A stretch of DNA of 64,000 nucleotides from Cyanobacterium sp. HL-69. GTDB taxonomy: Bacteria > Cyanobacteriota > Cyanobacteriia > Cyanobacteriales > Cyanobacteriaceae. The stretch lies in NCBI GenBank assembly GCA_002813895.1, contig CP024912.1, positions 1,054,001 through 1,118,000 on the forward strand, read 5' to 3'. Under the pieces are notes generated by a model, which ran no database searches, was not told where the DNA came from, and saw nothing but the letters and a program-made list of their open reading frames with translations. Each line of letters begins with the position of its first letter. The stretch's first letter is position 1. Made by a program: the position numbers and the translations under genes. Below are positions 1 to 9,170 of the stretch, in pieces.

Positions 1-977
1 GACTCCATTACCAACTGTTGTAGATAACGGCTAAACAACAATAAACTATCCTTGTAGGGTAAGATTACCATGTCTTTCTCCCCTTTACCATTCCCTGCAT
101 AATACCAACCAAGGGCAAGGAGGGCCGCAGGATTCTTTTTCACATCAGGGATGCGGGTAGCCATATCCATTTCCCTCGCCCCGTCTAGCATGGCTTGAAT
201 ATCTATGCCTTCAAGGGCAGCAGGTAATAATCCTACGGCGGATAATTCTGAGGTACGCCCCCCTACCCAATCAAACATGGCGAAACAATTAAGCCATTTT
301 TCTTCTTGAACAACTTTATATAGTTTACTGCTATCATCCATCATGGTAATGGCTACGGCATAGTCAGGGAAATTTAAGTCCTTATTTTCATAGGCTTTTT
401 TGGCTTCCAACATTCCGTTACGGGTTTCGGGAGTGCCTCCTGATTTACTAATTACTAGCACAAGGGTAGTTTTTAGCTTGTCTCCGATTTGGGCTAAGGT
501 GCGATCGATTCCTGCGGGATCTGTGTTATCAATGAAATGAATCTTTAAAGGAGGATGGGTGTCTGTCAGGGCAGAAGATACAAATTGAGGACCTAAAGCT
601 GAACCTCCAATACCAATAGATAGTAAATCAGTAAATTTTTCTCCGTTAGGGGTGGTAATCTTGCCTGAGTGAATATCTGTGGTAAATGCTTTTATTTTTG
701 CTAAACTATCGTTAATTTCTTTTTTGATTTCTTGATTAGGTGCTATGTCTGCATTGCGTAACCAATAATGCCCTACCATTCTTTTTTCGTCGGGATTGGC
801 GATCGCCCCTTGTTCTAATTTTTCTACCGCATCAAAGGCATCAACAAATTTGGGTTGCAGATTGTTGTAAAAATCATCATCAAAACCCATGCGACTTATA
901 TCAACATAAAGCTCTAAACCTTCATGATAATAAAGCCAGTCTTGATAACGTTGCCACAATTGTAAATTATCCATCAT
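1..977 (-). CDS. pgi: Glucose-6-phosphate isomerase, C-terminus beyond window
   Basis: This gene encodes the enzyme that interconverts glucose-6-phosphate and fructose-6-phosphate in glycolysis, gluconeogenesis and the oxidative pentose phosphate pathway. I translated about 325 codons by hand; they read [14 protein letters not shown] and contain the family motifs [12 protein letters not shown] (phosphosugar binding) and [12 protein letters not shown]. The family is about 530 residues, so roughly the last 200 lie beyond base 1. Two adjacent ATGs (977 and 974) can serve as the start, preceded only by a weak AAAAG. The protein is cytoplasmic. I see no frameshift in the visible part. Confidence 0.93.
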   Translation of the reverse strand, partial: MMDNLQLWQRYQDWLYYHEGLELYVDISRMGFDDDFYNNLQPKFVDAFDAVEKLEQGAIANPDEKRMVGHYWLRNADIAPNQEIKKEINDSLAKIKAFTTDIHSGKITTPNGEKFTDLLSIGIGGSALGPQFVSSALTDTHPPLKIHFIDNTDPAGIDRTLAQIGDKLKTTLVLVISKSGGTPETRNGMLEAKKAYENKDLNFPDYAVAITMMDDSSKLYKVVQEEKWLNCFAMFDWVGGRTSELSAVGLLPAALEGIDIQAMLDGAREMDMATRIPDVKKNPAALLALGWYYAGNGKGEKDMVILPYKDSLLLFSRYLQQLVME

Positions 978-1104
978 CTTTTATTTAATCTGATTCTGTC
1001 CATATTATGATCGACAATCAATAAAAAACAACCCCGTTGTGGATTTCTATGTATCGAGAATTGATTGTTATTAATTTACGACCATACCAACCCTTAATCA
1101 CAGC

Positions 1105-1260
1105 CTAATTAAACTTAGCTTTTGCCCGTTGATAAACTTCTACCGTAATAGTTGCTTCTCCGTTTTCTTGGGCAAACTTTTCAATTTTTTTCCTCGCTGC
1201 AGGGCGCACAAAAAAAGGTATTTCTTTCAACTTTGCTTCAGCTTCTGAGGTCCATTCCAT
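1105..1260 (-). CDS. PCP_red-domain small protein (51 aa)
   Basis: This short gene reads [18 protein letters not shown], then [16 protein letters not shown], and ends at a TAG. The pattern (acidic helix, IPFFVR, R-K-K-IE-FA) matches the PCP_red domain, the small module at the C-terminus of ChlB of light-independent protochlorophyllide reductase. Cyanobacteria also encode it as a stand-alone protein. It has no cysteine and no catalytic subunit nearby, so a role as a small partner or regulatory protein in chlorophyll metabolism is inference. It lies downstream of nothing obviously co-transcribed; pgi is in the same direction 128 bp further on. Confidence 0.8.
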   Translation of the reverse strand: MEWTSEAEAKLKEIPFFVRPAARKKIEKFAQENGEATITVEVYQRAKAKFN

Positions 1261-1667
1261 AAGATTTCTTTTTATTACTGATTACTTTTGTAAGGCAATT
1301 GTACCTTGAAAAATATACAACATGAAAGTTATGGTTGTTACTTTTTTCTGTTTTACTTGTAAAACTATTATTTAATTGTAGTAATTTTAAATGATTTATC
1401 AAAAAATAATCTTCCACAATGGAAATGTAATAGATTCATTTTATTTATTTAAAAATAGACCTATTTTTTTATTACTGTTTATTTTTTTATGAAACTGATG
1501 CACATACTTTTACAATACATATTACGTAGTATTTGTACTAACCTCGCACTTTTATTGTATTACATCAAAGTTATTTTATAATTTTTTCCTAAAATGTATT
1601 GACTATTACAACAAAACCAATAAATATCTTTTAATATGTAGCTAAATCTTAAGAAAATATTAAAAGT
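1261..1667. other. AT-rich intergenic region without a gene
   Basis: These 407 bases are very AT-rich, with homopolymeric A and T runs. They separate the leftward PCP_red gene from the rightward pentapeptide gene, so both promoters should lie here. I found no convincing ORF, RNA gene or strong hairpin. Confidence 0.6.
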
Positions 1668-2534
1668 ATGAATACTCCAACAAGTCTAATCCTTTCTAAC
1701 AGTATCTTTGAATGGAATCAATGGAGAAAAGAAAATCCCGATGTTATCCCAAATTTAAGCGGAGTTGATCTAACAAAACAAGATTTAAGGAATATTAATT
1801 TGAGTTCGACAATTTTATTACGAGCAAATTTAACTGGTGTTAATTTGAGTAATGCTAATTGTCGTAATGCTAATTTTGAAGGGGCAAATTTAACAGAAGC
1901 AATTGTTGATGATAGTAATTTTAGTAAGGCTAATATGGCTGGTATAAATTTAGCAAAAAGTCATATTAATAATACAGATTTTAGCGGTGTGGATTTAAGC
2001 CATAGTAATCTCACGAAGGCTGAGTTGATAGAATGTTATTTGATTAAGGCAAATTTAAAATTAGCGATTTTGCAGGAAACTAACTTAAATAACTCTTATC
2101 TCACTCAGGCTAATTTAATGGATGCAAAGTTAGTCCAGAGTAATTTAACTAATGTAGATTTAAGTAATGCTAATGTTGTGGGTGCAAATTTTGCAAAAGC
2201 AGATTTAACGGGAGTAACTATTGAGGATTGGATGATTGATAGAACAACAAAACTTGATCAAGTTTATTGTAATTATTTTTATTGTCAATCAAGACAGAAA
2301 ATAATTAACGATAACGGTAACTTGGTTAATTTTGAAGTCTTAATCAGTAAGGTAAATCAAGAGAATGTAATACAAGTAGAGAATAATGTACCTGATTATA
2401 GGTATACCCCCGCCCTACTTAATAAAAACATTCCTTATAACCAGAAAAATAATAAGCAGTTTAACCCAAAAAAAGAATATCTTGACTCATCTATTCAAAG
2501 ACTACAAAGTAGATGGAAAAATCATCAAAATTAG
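1668..2534 (+). CDS. Pentapeptide-repeat protein
   Basis: This is a 288-aa protein. From about residue 30 to 185 it consists of tandem pentapeptide repeats of the A(N/D)Lxx type (for example LSNANCRNANF, LTEAIVDDSNF). Such repeats fold into a right-handed quadrilateral beta-helix. The last 100 residues are non-repetitive, polar and Asn/Gln/Lys-rich. There is no signal peptide or membrane segment. Pentapeptide proteins are abundant in cyanobacteria and mostly of unknown function; a few mimic DNA and bind gyrase. The sequence does not show which applies here. It stands alone between an AT-rich leader and the convergent TrkA-like gene. Confidence 0.85.
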   Translation: MNTPTSLILSNSIFEWNQWRKENPDVIPNLSGVDLTKQDLRNINLSSTILLRANLTGVNLSNANCRNANFEGANLTEAIVDDSNFSKANMAGINLAKSHINNTDFSGVDLSHSNLTKAELIECYLIKANLKLAILQETNLNNSYLTQANLMDAKLVQSNLTNVDLSNANVVGANFAKADLTGVTIEDWMIDRTTKLDQVYCNYFYCQSRQKIINDNGNLVNFEVLISKVNQENVIQVENNVPDYRYTPALLNKNIPYNQKNNKQFNPKKEYLDSSIQRLQSRWKNHQN

Positions 2535-2618
2535 TCTTTTGCTTAAACAATGAATAATCTTACACAAGGGATTTTTACCCCTTATTTTTTCTTGTATTTT
2601 TGTCACAAAAGACGAATA

Positions 2619-3296
2619 TTAAGCACACATTGAGATAAAGTCAATTACTTTTCTGACTAAGTCTGGTTTTGTTACCGCAAGGATAGTTGATCCTTTTTCA
2701 AGAATAGTATTACCATTCGGTATCATTAAATCTTCGTGGGGATGAGCTTGATAACCGATAATGAGAGTACCTGCTGGAAAACGAGGGTCCTGCGCTAGTT
2801 CGGCAAGACTACGACCTACAATATAACACTGATCTGGAATAGAAAGTTTTACAACCTCTACTTGTCCTTGTTCAAAATGCATCATGGCATCTACTTGAGG
2901 ATATTCGATCGCATTTATCATTCGATTAATAGCCAATTGGGTGGTGCTAATGATATGGGTAGCACCTGCTAAAAGGTAAGGCTCATAAAAATCACTATCA
3001 TTCATCCTCACTACAATTTGGGGTACTCCATAATGTTTAGAGAGAGTTACCATGGCTAAATTTAAGGCATCTTCCCGCAGGGCAGCAATGACAGAAGTTG
3101 CTTTACTGATACCTGCTTCCATTAGTAGGGTGGTATTTACGGCACTACCTTCAAAAGCCATTACCCCAATTTTTTCTCTGGCATATTGACAAGCAAGAGG
3201 ATCAGCGTCTATAACTGCTACAGTATGATTTATGGCTAGTAGGGCTTTTGCCAATTCTAAGCCCGTCATTCCTGCACCACCAATTAAAATGTACAT
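2619..3296 (-). CDS. TrkA/KtrA-type K+ uptake regulatory subunit
   Basis: This 225-aa cytoplasmic RCK protein has an N-terminal Rossmann fold (residues 1-120) with a GGAGMTGLELA dinucleotide-binding loop and an acidic residue ending beta-2 (VIDAD). A TrkA-C domain follows (about 140-222; SIPDQCYIVGRSLAEL). Such proteins bind NAD(H), ATP or ADP and gate TrkH/KtrB K+ (or Na+-coupled) channels. No channel subunit is adjacent. The start is preceded by an AGGAAATA stretch on the minus strand. The symbol is left open because KtrA and TrkA cannot be separated from sequence alone. Confidence 0.85.
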   Translation of the reverse strand: MYILIGGAGMTGLELAKALLAINHTVAVIDADPLACQYAREKIGVMAFEGSAVNTTLLMEAGISKATSVIAALREDALNLAMVTLSKHYGVPQIVVRMNDSDFYEPYLLAGATHIISTTQLAINRMINAIEYPQVDAMMHFEQGQVEVVKLSIPDQCYIVGRSLAELAQDPRFPAGTLIIGYQAHPHEDLMIPNGNTILEKGSTILAVTKPDLVRKVIDFISMCA

Positions 3297-3405
3297 TATT
3301 TCCTCTTTTTCTCGACACTGTCAGTTATGATAGCTTATGTTTTTACCGTAAATGAGAGAATATTATTGGTGAGTTTAAAAATTGTTGAGTTAAGTTAAAC
3401 GTAAT

Positions 3406-3825
3406 ATGCCTGTACCAGCAGAATATCAACGAGCTTCTGACCAATTTTACGACTATCTTGTGGATGCACGGGATACGGCAGGTTTTTGGAGTACCCATGT
3501 AACATATACTATGACTCAGGGGGTTTTTCAAGTATTTCGTCGTCGGCTTTCCACGAAAGATGCGATCGCATTTGCCAATATTTTACCCATTTGTCTAAGG
3601 GCTTTATTTGTGAGTGATTGGGATGTCGATGAGGAAAAGAAGCTATTTACCAGTCTTGAGGAAATGACAGAGGAAGTAAAGTTGCTGCGAAAAGATCATA
3701 ATTTTTCTACGGAAACAGCAATTAAAGATGTTGCCAAAGCATTGAGAAGACAGGTAGATGAGGAAGCCTTTGATAATTTACTAGCACAATTACCTGAAGG
3801 GGCGATGGAATTTTGGCAATCATGA
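3406..3825 (+). CDS. DUF2267 domain protein
   Basis: This 139-aa soluble, mostly helical protein fits DUF2267. It has an ALRRQVDEEAFDNLLAQLPEG C-terminal signature and an internally duplicated helical pattern, with F/L-rich LSTKDAIAFANILP in the first half and VAKALRRQVDEEAF in the second. Its function is unknown; the family often occurs with stress or small-envelope genes. It is divergent from the TrkA-like gene with about 110 bp between them, so a shared regulatory region is possible. No signal peptide is seen. Confidence 0.75.
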   Translation: MPVPAEYQRASDQFYDYLVDARDTAGFWSTHVTYTMTQGVFQVFRRRLSTKDAIAFANILPICLRALFVSDWDVDEEKKLFTSLEEMTEEVKLLRKDHNFSTETAIKDVAKALRRQVDEEAFDNLLAQLPEGAMEFWQS

Positions 3826-3948
3826 TTGAGACAGGAGGAGCTAAATAAGAAGCTGGAAGTATTGAGGGTGAGGGTTATGGATGATTGAAAATAGATAACC
3901 TACCTTCTACCTCTTGCCCCCCTCACTAAAAAACTTTTTTATTAATCC

Positions 3949-5376
3949 CTATCTAGAGACTAAAACCTTACCTTTTCTAGCAGTTTTTTCCCGTAGGGCA
4001 ACCAAAAGAGAATCGACGTTAACTTTAGCATCCCCAAAGAGCATTTTAGTATTTTCTTTATAGAATAAAGGATTATCTACCCCCGCATAACCTGTGGCTA
4101 AACTCCGTTTCATGACTACGCAATTTTGAGCTTTCCATACTTCTAAGACGGGCATACCTGAGATCGCACTTTGAGGGTCTTCTAATGCGCTAGGATTAAC
4201 AGTATCATTAGCCCCAATCACTAACACCAAATCAGTTTCAGGGAAATCCTCATTAATTTCATCCATTTCCAAAACGATGTCATAGGATACATTCGCCTCC
4301 GCTAATAATACATTCATATGCCCCGGTAAACGTCCTGCCACGGGATGAATACCAAAACGCACATTTACCTTACGACTTTTAAGAATTTTAGTAATTTCCG
4401 AAACCCCATGCTGGGCTTGGGCTACTGCCATGCCATAACCAGGGGTAATAATTACGCTTTTGGCTTCTACTAACATATCTGCCACCTCATCGATGTTAGT
4501 TGCCACCGCTTCTCCTACCTCTTGTTTTTCCCCAGAGGCAGTTTTTTTGTTACCTTCCCCAAAACCACCCAGAATCACACTGATAAACGAACGATTCATG
4601 GCTTTACACATAATGAAACTAAGGATGGCACCACTACTACCTACCAAAGCCCCTGTGATAATTAATAAGTCATTATTGAGCATAAAACCTGCGGCGGCGG
4701 CGGCCCATCCAGAATAACTGTTGAGCATGGAAATAACTACGGGCATATCAGCGCCCCCAATTCCTGCCACAAGATGAATACCCAATAAACAAGCAATCCC
4801 TGTCATGATGAGGAGGGGTTGTAATCCTGTTTCGGTATTCAGGAAATTATAACCAAGGTAAATCGTAGCCCCTAACATACCCAAATTGAGAAAGTGTCGG
4901 GCTGGTAACATGAGAGGTTTTGAGCTAATGATAGCGCGTAATTTTCCAAAGGCGATAATTGAGCCTGTGAAGGTGACGGCACCGATAAATACCCCTACAT
5001 AAATTTCGATTTGATGGATAAATTCTTCGGCAGGGAGTAACCCTGTTTCTGGTTGTAGATAGTTACCCACTCCCACTAATACGGCAGCTAAACCCACAAA
5101 ACTATGGAGGATAGCTACTAATTCGGGCATGGATGTCATGGCTACCCGTGAGGCAAGGATTGCACCAATAATGACGGCGGGGATAATCGCCCCTATTAAT
5201 AAGCTATAGTTGCCTACTTGAGAACTAAATGCGGTGGCTATAAATGCGATCGCCATTCCTGCGATGCCATATATATTAGCTTTTCTAGCGGTTTCTTGTT
5301 GGGATAATCCTGCTAGGCTGAGGATAAATAAGGCGCTGGCGCCAATATAGGCGACGGTGATTAAATTGGAGTTCAT
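3949..5376 (-). CDS. pntB: NAD(P) transhydrogenase subunit beta
   Basis: This is the beta subunit of the proton-translocating transhydrogenase, which transfers hydride between NADH and NADP+ in the thylakoid or plasma membrane. The N-terminal 280 residues are a run of membrane helices. The C-terminal NADP(H)-binding domain carries the hallmark [13 protein letters not shown] and [13 protein letters not shown] motifs. I chose the ATG at 5376 ([12 protein letters not shown]; 475 aa), because the longer frame to 5451 reads through a TTGATAAT-type repeat array. In the same direction, pntA ends 445 bp upstream; a four-helix-bundle gene on the opposite strand sits in the gap. Confidence 0.95.
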   Translation of the reverse strand: MNSNLITVAYIGASALFILSLAGLSQQETARKANIYGIAGMAIAFIATAFSSQVGNYSLLIGAIIPAVIIGAILASRVAMTSMPELVAILHSFVGLAAVLVGVGNYLQPETGLLPAEEFIHQIEIYVGVFIGAVTFTGSIIAFGKLRAIISSKPLMLPARHFLNLGMLGATIYLGYNFLNTETGLQPLLIMTGIACLLGIHLVAGIGGADMPVVISMLNSYSGWAAAAAGFMLNNDLLIITGALVGSSGAILSFIMCKAMNRSFISVILGGFGEGNKKTASGEKQEVGEAVATNIDEVADMLVEAKSVIITPGYGMAVAQAQHGVSEITKILKSRKVNVRFGIHPVAGRLPGHMNVLLAEANVSYDIVLEMDEINEDFPETDLVLVIGANDTVNPSALEDPQSAISGMPVLEVWKAQNCVVMKRSLATGYAGVDNPLFYKENTKMLFGDAKVNVDSLLVALREKTARKGKVLVSR

Positions 5377-5380
5377 ATTG

Positions 5381-5415
5381 TTAATAATTGATAATTGATA
5401 GTTGATAATGATTGA
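5381..5415. repeat. TTGATAAT-type short tandem array, left copy
   Basis: Units of the form ATAATTG/ATAGTTG repeat four to five times just upstream of pntB. A related array in inverted orientation lies at 5805-5836, so the two bracket the four-helix-bundle gene. Confidence 0.75.
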
Positions 5416-5430
5416 TTTCAGATTACAACC

Positions 5431-5784
5431 ATGAAAAGTAATGCAATTCAAGAAAAGTCATTTAAGTTTGCGATTAGAGCCGTAAATTTTTATAAATATC
5501 TCACTTTGGAAAAAAAAGAGTATGTTTTATCAAAGCAAGTATTGAGAAGCGGTACTGCTATTGGTGCATTAGTTAGAGAAGCTCAACAAGGGGAAAGTAG
5601 GGCTGATTTTATTCATAAAATGGCGATCGCACTGAAAGAAGCTAAAGAAACTGAATATTGGATTCTTTTACTTAATGAAACCGACTATATGGACAAAATA
5701 GCATTTAATTCCATGTTTAAAGATATAGAAGAATTAATTAAACTACTTACAAGTATTATTAATACTGCAAAAAAGAATAGATAA
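5431..5784 (+). CDS. Four-helix-bundle (23S rRNA IVS-type) protein
   Basis: This 117-aa protein matches the IVP/bAvd-like four-helix-bundle family. Key blocks are [36 protein letters not shown], then [16 protein letters not shown] and LLNETDY. The family was first found encoded in intervening sequences of 23S rRNA genes; relatives act as accessory proteins of diversity-generating retroelements, and many copies sit alone in cyanobacterial genomes. Here there is no rRNA or reverse transcriptase. The gene lies antisense between pntA and pntB, bracketed by inverted TTGATAAT-type arrays, which suggests it moved in as a cassette (inference). Its own function is unknown. Confidence 0.88.
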   Translation: MKSNAIQEKSFKFAIRAVNFYKYLTLEKKEYVLSKQVLRSGTAIGALVREAQQGESRADFIHKMAIALKEAKETEYWILLLNETDYMDKIAFNSMFKDIEELIKLLTSIINTAKKNR

Positions 5785-5804
5785 CAAGTAACAAAAAATG
5801 AAAC

Positions 5805-5836
5805 TAATTATCCATTATCAATTATCCATTATCAGT
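5805..5836. repeat. TTGATAAT-type array overlapping the end of pntA
   Basis: The array reads TAATTATCCATTATCAATTA and continues with further ATTATC units. The pntA stop codon (5822-5824) and its last codons (Thr-Asp-Asn-Gly) are encoded inside it, so the array has supplied the C-terminal tail of PntA. Confidence 0.75.
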
Positions 5837-7417
5837 TCTTCTAAACATTTTGAGCATTCTTTGAGTTACTAAAAATCCCCCACAGATATTAATCGTACCC
5901 ACCAAAATTGCGATCGCCCCTAGAATAGTAGTAGGGGAAGAAATATCTCCAGAAATCTGTAACATACCACCAATGATAATGATGCCACTAATGGCATTTG
6001 TAACACTCATCAAAGGAGTATGCAAAGCAGGGGCAACATTCCAAATCACCTGCCAACCAACAAAACAAGCCAAAATAAACACCGTGAAATGGGATAGGAA
6101 AGACGTTGGCGCCCCGATACCAATACCCACTAAAGCCAAGATTGCTAAAATCGCCCATAACAAACCACCTTTACCAGACTTACTTGTTTTATCTTCTGAG
6201 GTGACAATTTTTGCCTCAGATTTAACTGGAGTGGCAGGGGAAGGTTGAGCAATTTTGGGTGGTGGAAAAGTAACATCCCCTTGATGGGCAACTAACGCAC
6301 CTCGAATTACTTCATCCTCAAGGTTGACGGTAAATTTATCATTGCCCCCCATATCCTTAAGCAGATGCCATAAATTAGTACCATACAACTGACTAGATTG
6401 ACTCGCCATGCGACTGGGTAAATCCGTTAAACCGACAATGGTTACCCCATGATATTGATAGATTTCATTAGGTTTTGTCACCTCACAATTTCCCCCCTGC
6501 CCGGCTGCCAAATCCACAATTACCGAACCTTGGCGCATGGTTTTCACCATTTCCTCGGTAATCAACTTGGGAGCAGGTTTTCCCGGGATAAGGGCAGTGG
6601 TGATAATTATATCTACTTCCTCCGCTTGTTCAGCAAATAAAGCCATTTCGGCATCAATAAATTCTTTGCTCATGGTTTTGGCATAACCCCCTTCCCCAGA
6701 GCCATCTTCCGCAAATTCTAATTCTAAAAATTCACCCCCAAGGCTCTCGATTTGCTCTTTTACCACTAAACGAGTATCAAAAGCCCTAACTATCGCCCCA
6801 AGGCTTTTGGCAGCCCCAATGGCGGCTAATCCTGCTACCCCTGCCCCAATTACCAAGACTTTGGCGGGGGGGACTTTTCCTGCGGCGGTAATTTGCCCAG
6901 TGAAAAATCTACCAAAATTGTTAGCGGCTTCGATGACGGCACGATAACCAGCGATGTTTGCCATACTAGAAAGAGCGTCTAATTTTTGAGCCCTACTAAT
7001 ACGAGGCACTGCATCCATGGCGAATACCGTGGCTTTTTTTTCGGCTAGTTGTGCCAATAAGTCAGGATTTTGAGCCGGATATATAAAGCTGATAAGGGTT
7101 TTATCTTCTGTTAATAATTCTATTTCTTCTGGTTCGGGAGGACGTACTTTGAGAATTATGTTTCCTTCTTGCCACAATTTTTCTCTATTTTCAACTATTT
7201 TACATCCTGCGGAGGTATAAAGGCGATCGTCAAAATTTGCTCTTTCCCCTGCCCCTGTTTCTACTAACACTTCAAAACCGAGTTTTTGCAATTTTTGGAC
7301 GGTGTCGGGGGTGGCAGAAACTCGACATTCATTCGGATAAATTTCTCTGAGAATTGCTATTTTTAAAGATGTTTTTTTCGCATCAACTTCTTGATCATCT
7401 ATTAATGTTGCTGTCAT
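5822..7417 (-). CDS. pntA: NAD(P) transhydrogenase subunit alpha (fused alpha1-alpha2)
   Basis: The alpha subunit binds NAD(H). Residues 1-390 form the soluble domain, with the NAD-binding loop [14 protein letters not shown] and the [11 protein letters not shown] segment. After a Pro/Lys/Ser-rich linker, about 100 C-terminal residues form four membrane helices with the conserved [16 protein letters not shown] block. Both parts are in one frame (531 aa), as in E. coli, not split into PntAA/PntAB. The start is the ATG at 7417, because GGGAG lies six bases upstream; an in-frame TTG at 7429 is rejected. Together with pntB it makes the complete enzyme, although the two are no longer adjacent. Confidence 0.95.
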   Translation of the reverse strand: MTATLIDDQEVDAKKTSLKIAILREIYPNECRVSATPDTVQKLQKLGFEVLVETGAGERANFDDRLYTSAGCKIVENREKLWQEGNIILKVRPPEPEEIELLTEDKTLISFIYPAQNPDLLAQLAEKKATVFAMDAVPRISRAQKLDALSSMANIAGYRAVIEAANNFGRFFTGQITAAGKVPPAKVLVIGAGVAGLAAIGAAKSLGAIVRAFDTRLVVKEQIESLGGEFLELEFAEDGSGEGGYAKTMSKEFIDAEMALFAEQAEEVDIIITTALIPGKPAPKLITEEMVKTMRQGSVIVDLAAGQGGNCEVTKPNEIYQYHGVTIVGLTDLPSRMASQSSQLYGTNLWHLLKDMGGNDKFTVNLEDEVIRGALVAHQGDVTFPPPKIAQPSPATPVKSEAKIVTSEDKTSKSGKGGLLWAILAILALVGIGIGAPTSFLSHFTVFILACFVGWQVIWNVAPALHTPLMSVTNAISGIIIIGGMLQISGDISSPTTILGAIAILVGTINICGGFLVTQRMLKMFRRTDNG

Positions 7418-7592
7418 GTTTGCTCCCAAATAAGTCGTTAATTTGCATCTTATGGCAGTTTTTTGATTTTGGGGGCGAATTTAAACTTATCTTAGGAATC
7501 GAGGGTGATTAGGTTAAGTTTTTTGAAGTTTTATTATTAAAGTCTGATTGGTAAAATGGAAACATAAAATCATACCCTATAAATAAAACGAT

Positions 7593-7829
7593 ATGACTTT
7601 ATACCAACTATTAGAAAGTCAAAAAATTATACATTCAGATCCTGAAATCATGAGTGGTACAACAGTTTTTATTGGTACTCGTGTACCTTTGCAAACATTA
7701 TTTGACTATATGCAAGAGGAGGGGGAATTAATAGAATTCCTAGATGATTTTCCATACTTAAAAACTCAAACCATGAAAGTTTTGGAATGTATCACTAGGT
7801 TAATGATTGAAAAAGAACTTTGTTTTTAA
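7593..7829 (+). CDS. DUF433 antitoxin of a VapBC-like pair
   Basis: This 78-aa protein shows the DUF433 signature SDPEIMSGTTVFIGTRVPLQ (normally the start of a winged-helix DNA-binding fold) and ends in an amphipathic helix. In bacteria DUF433 genes typically precede a DUF5615 PIN-like RNase gene, and the pair is a predicted type II toxin-antitoxin module. That is the arrangement here: its stop codon overlaps the next ATG in a TAATG. The antitoxin looks intact although the toxin is interrupted. Confidence 0.85.
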   Translation: MTLYQLLESQKIIHSDPEIMSGTTVFIGTRVPLQTLFDYMQEEGELIEFLDDFPYLKTQTMKVLECITRLMIEKELCF

Positions 7830-8030
7830 TGATTATACAATTGGACGAAAATCTTTTAAGTAAAAAATTAAAGCATCTATTTCTGAATCAAGGTTATGAA
7901 GTTTATAACGTCAATGATATGGGATGGCGTGGCTTAAAAGATAAGGAGATCATTGATTTAGCAGAAAATCACCCTTTCGATGTTTTTATCACCGCTGATA
8001 AAAATTTACCGTATCAGCAAAATTTAAGTA

Positions 8031-8980
8031 TAGTCACTTTACTTAAGTATGAACCAATCAAGGGTAAAATAATGGATGAAGTAATTATTTTTATATTTAA
8101 GTATAATGCCCCATGATATAGAATTAAGACAAAAAGTAATTGACTATGTAGAAAATAGAGGTAACGTAACAAAAGCATCGAGAATATTTGGAATATCAAG
8201 AGCATCAATATATAGATGGTTGAATAGAAAAGATTTAAGACCAACAGTGGTCAAAACTCGTCAAAGAAAATTAGATAAATCAGCACTATATGAAGATGTA
8301 GTGAAAAATCCAGATGATAAATTAATAGATAGAGCGAAAAAATTTGGAGTAACAATGTCAGCAATATCTCATGCATTCAAAAAAATGAACATAACAAGAA
8401 AAAAAAACAGTTACGTTATAGAGAAAGAAATAGAAAACAAAGAATAGAATACTTACAAAAATTAAGAGAATTAGTCAAAAAATACGGAAGTAAGAGTATG
8501 GTATTTATTGATGAGTCAGGATTTGAGGAAATAAGTACTTGCATTTATGGGTGGTCAAAAAAAGGAAAAAAAATTTATGATGAGAAACAAGGAAAACGAG
8601 GAAAAAGAGAAAATTTAGTAGCAGGAAGAAGAAAGAAAGAAAAAGATTTTATTGCTCCAATGATCTTTACAGGAAGTTTAAATGCAGAAAGTGTTGAATC
8701 ATGGCTAAAAATGTATTTATTACCATCACTAAAACAATTTTCAATACTAATAATGGATAATGCACCAATGCACCGAAAAAATATGATAAAAGAATTAGTA
8801 GAAGAAGCAGGTCATCTAGTAATGTTTTTACCAACTTATTCACCAGATTTAAATGATATTGAACACGATTTTAGTGCTTTAAAAAGAGCAAAAATGTATA
8901 GCGATAGTACAATAACTTTAGATGAAATAATTTATAATTATTGTACTAGCTAAATGTCTCAGTCTTATTTTGATTGACTA
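8031..8980 (+). mobile_element. IS630-family insertion sequence (950 bp), complete
   Basis: The ends read TAGTCAC... and ...TGACTA, imperfect terminal inverted repeats with TATAGTCA identical at both sides once the flanking TA is included, and scattered matches for another 17 bases. TA is duplicated at 8029-8030 and 8981-8982, the classic IS630/Tc1 target. The single transposase is encoded in two frames joined at a run of nine A's. The interrupted host gene is a DUF5615 toxin. The sequence appears capable of movement. Confidence 0.9.
8106..8953 (+). CDS. IS630-family transposase, two frames (predicted -1 frameshift)
   Basis: Frame A (8106-8447, 113 aa) is the N-terminal helix-turn-helix part: KASRIFGISRASIYRWLNRK. 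Frame B (overlapping in sense, ATG at 8498, stop at 8953) is the catalytic DDE part: VFIDESGF, ILIMDNAPMHR, and YSPDLNDIEHDF. At 8399-8407 there are nine A's; reading -1 there gives ...RKKKQLRYRERNRKQRIEYL... continuous with frame B, as in other IS630 elements. All three acidic catalytic residues are present, so the enzyme looks intact if the ribosome slips. Confidence 0.9.
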
Positions 8981-9170
8981 TAATAGCTCTTTGAAAGTGA
9001 TTGTTTTAAACACAGGTAGCACTAACCCTAACTATATATTACCTCTAATACAAAAAGTTAGTGGATTAATTAATGATCTTCCTTTGGAAGTAGTTTTGAT
9101 TGATGATACAGGAAATATAACTAAATTTTAATTTCAGTAGGGGGAAAAGTACCTCACAATAAAATACTAT

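Larger units (their letters stand above)
7829..9131 (+). pseudogene. DUF5615 PIN-like toxin gene split by IS630 element
   Basis: The 5' part (7829-8030) encodes MIIQLDENLLSKKLKHLF ... FITADKNLPYQQNLS, typical of the DUF5615/Mut7-C-like PIN family, with the acidic residue of QLDEN and the D of ITAD. The 3' part (8983-9131) encodes VIVLNTGSTNPNYILPL ... VLIDDTGNITKF and a TAA. Joining base 8030 to 8983 restores one frame of 116 codons, the family's usual length. The interruption is the IS630 element at 8031-8980 plus one copy of the duplicated TA. As it stands the truncated reading frame runs into the IS and ends at 8116, so toxin activity is probably lost. Confidence 0.9.

Noticed and set aside
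740-988. 82-codon rightward ORF
   Set aside because: It is the opposite strand of pgi, whose motifs are plain on the minus strand.
3343-3531. 62-codon leftward ORF
   Set aside because: It overlaps the DUF2267 gene on the other strand and has no protein-family features.
5377-5451. Upstream extension of pntB
   Set aside because: The added 25 codons translate a repeat array and do not resemble PntB; the ATG at 5376 gives the normal length.
5431-5784. Four-helix-bundle gene as part of a 23S rRNA intervening sequence
   Set aside because: No rRNA sequence surrounds it; the neighbours are pntA and pntB.
7418-7429. TTG start four codons upstream of pntA
   Set aside because: The GGGAG needed as ribosome site lies between the TTG and the ATG at 7417.
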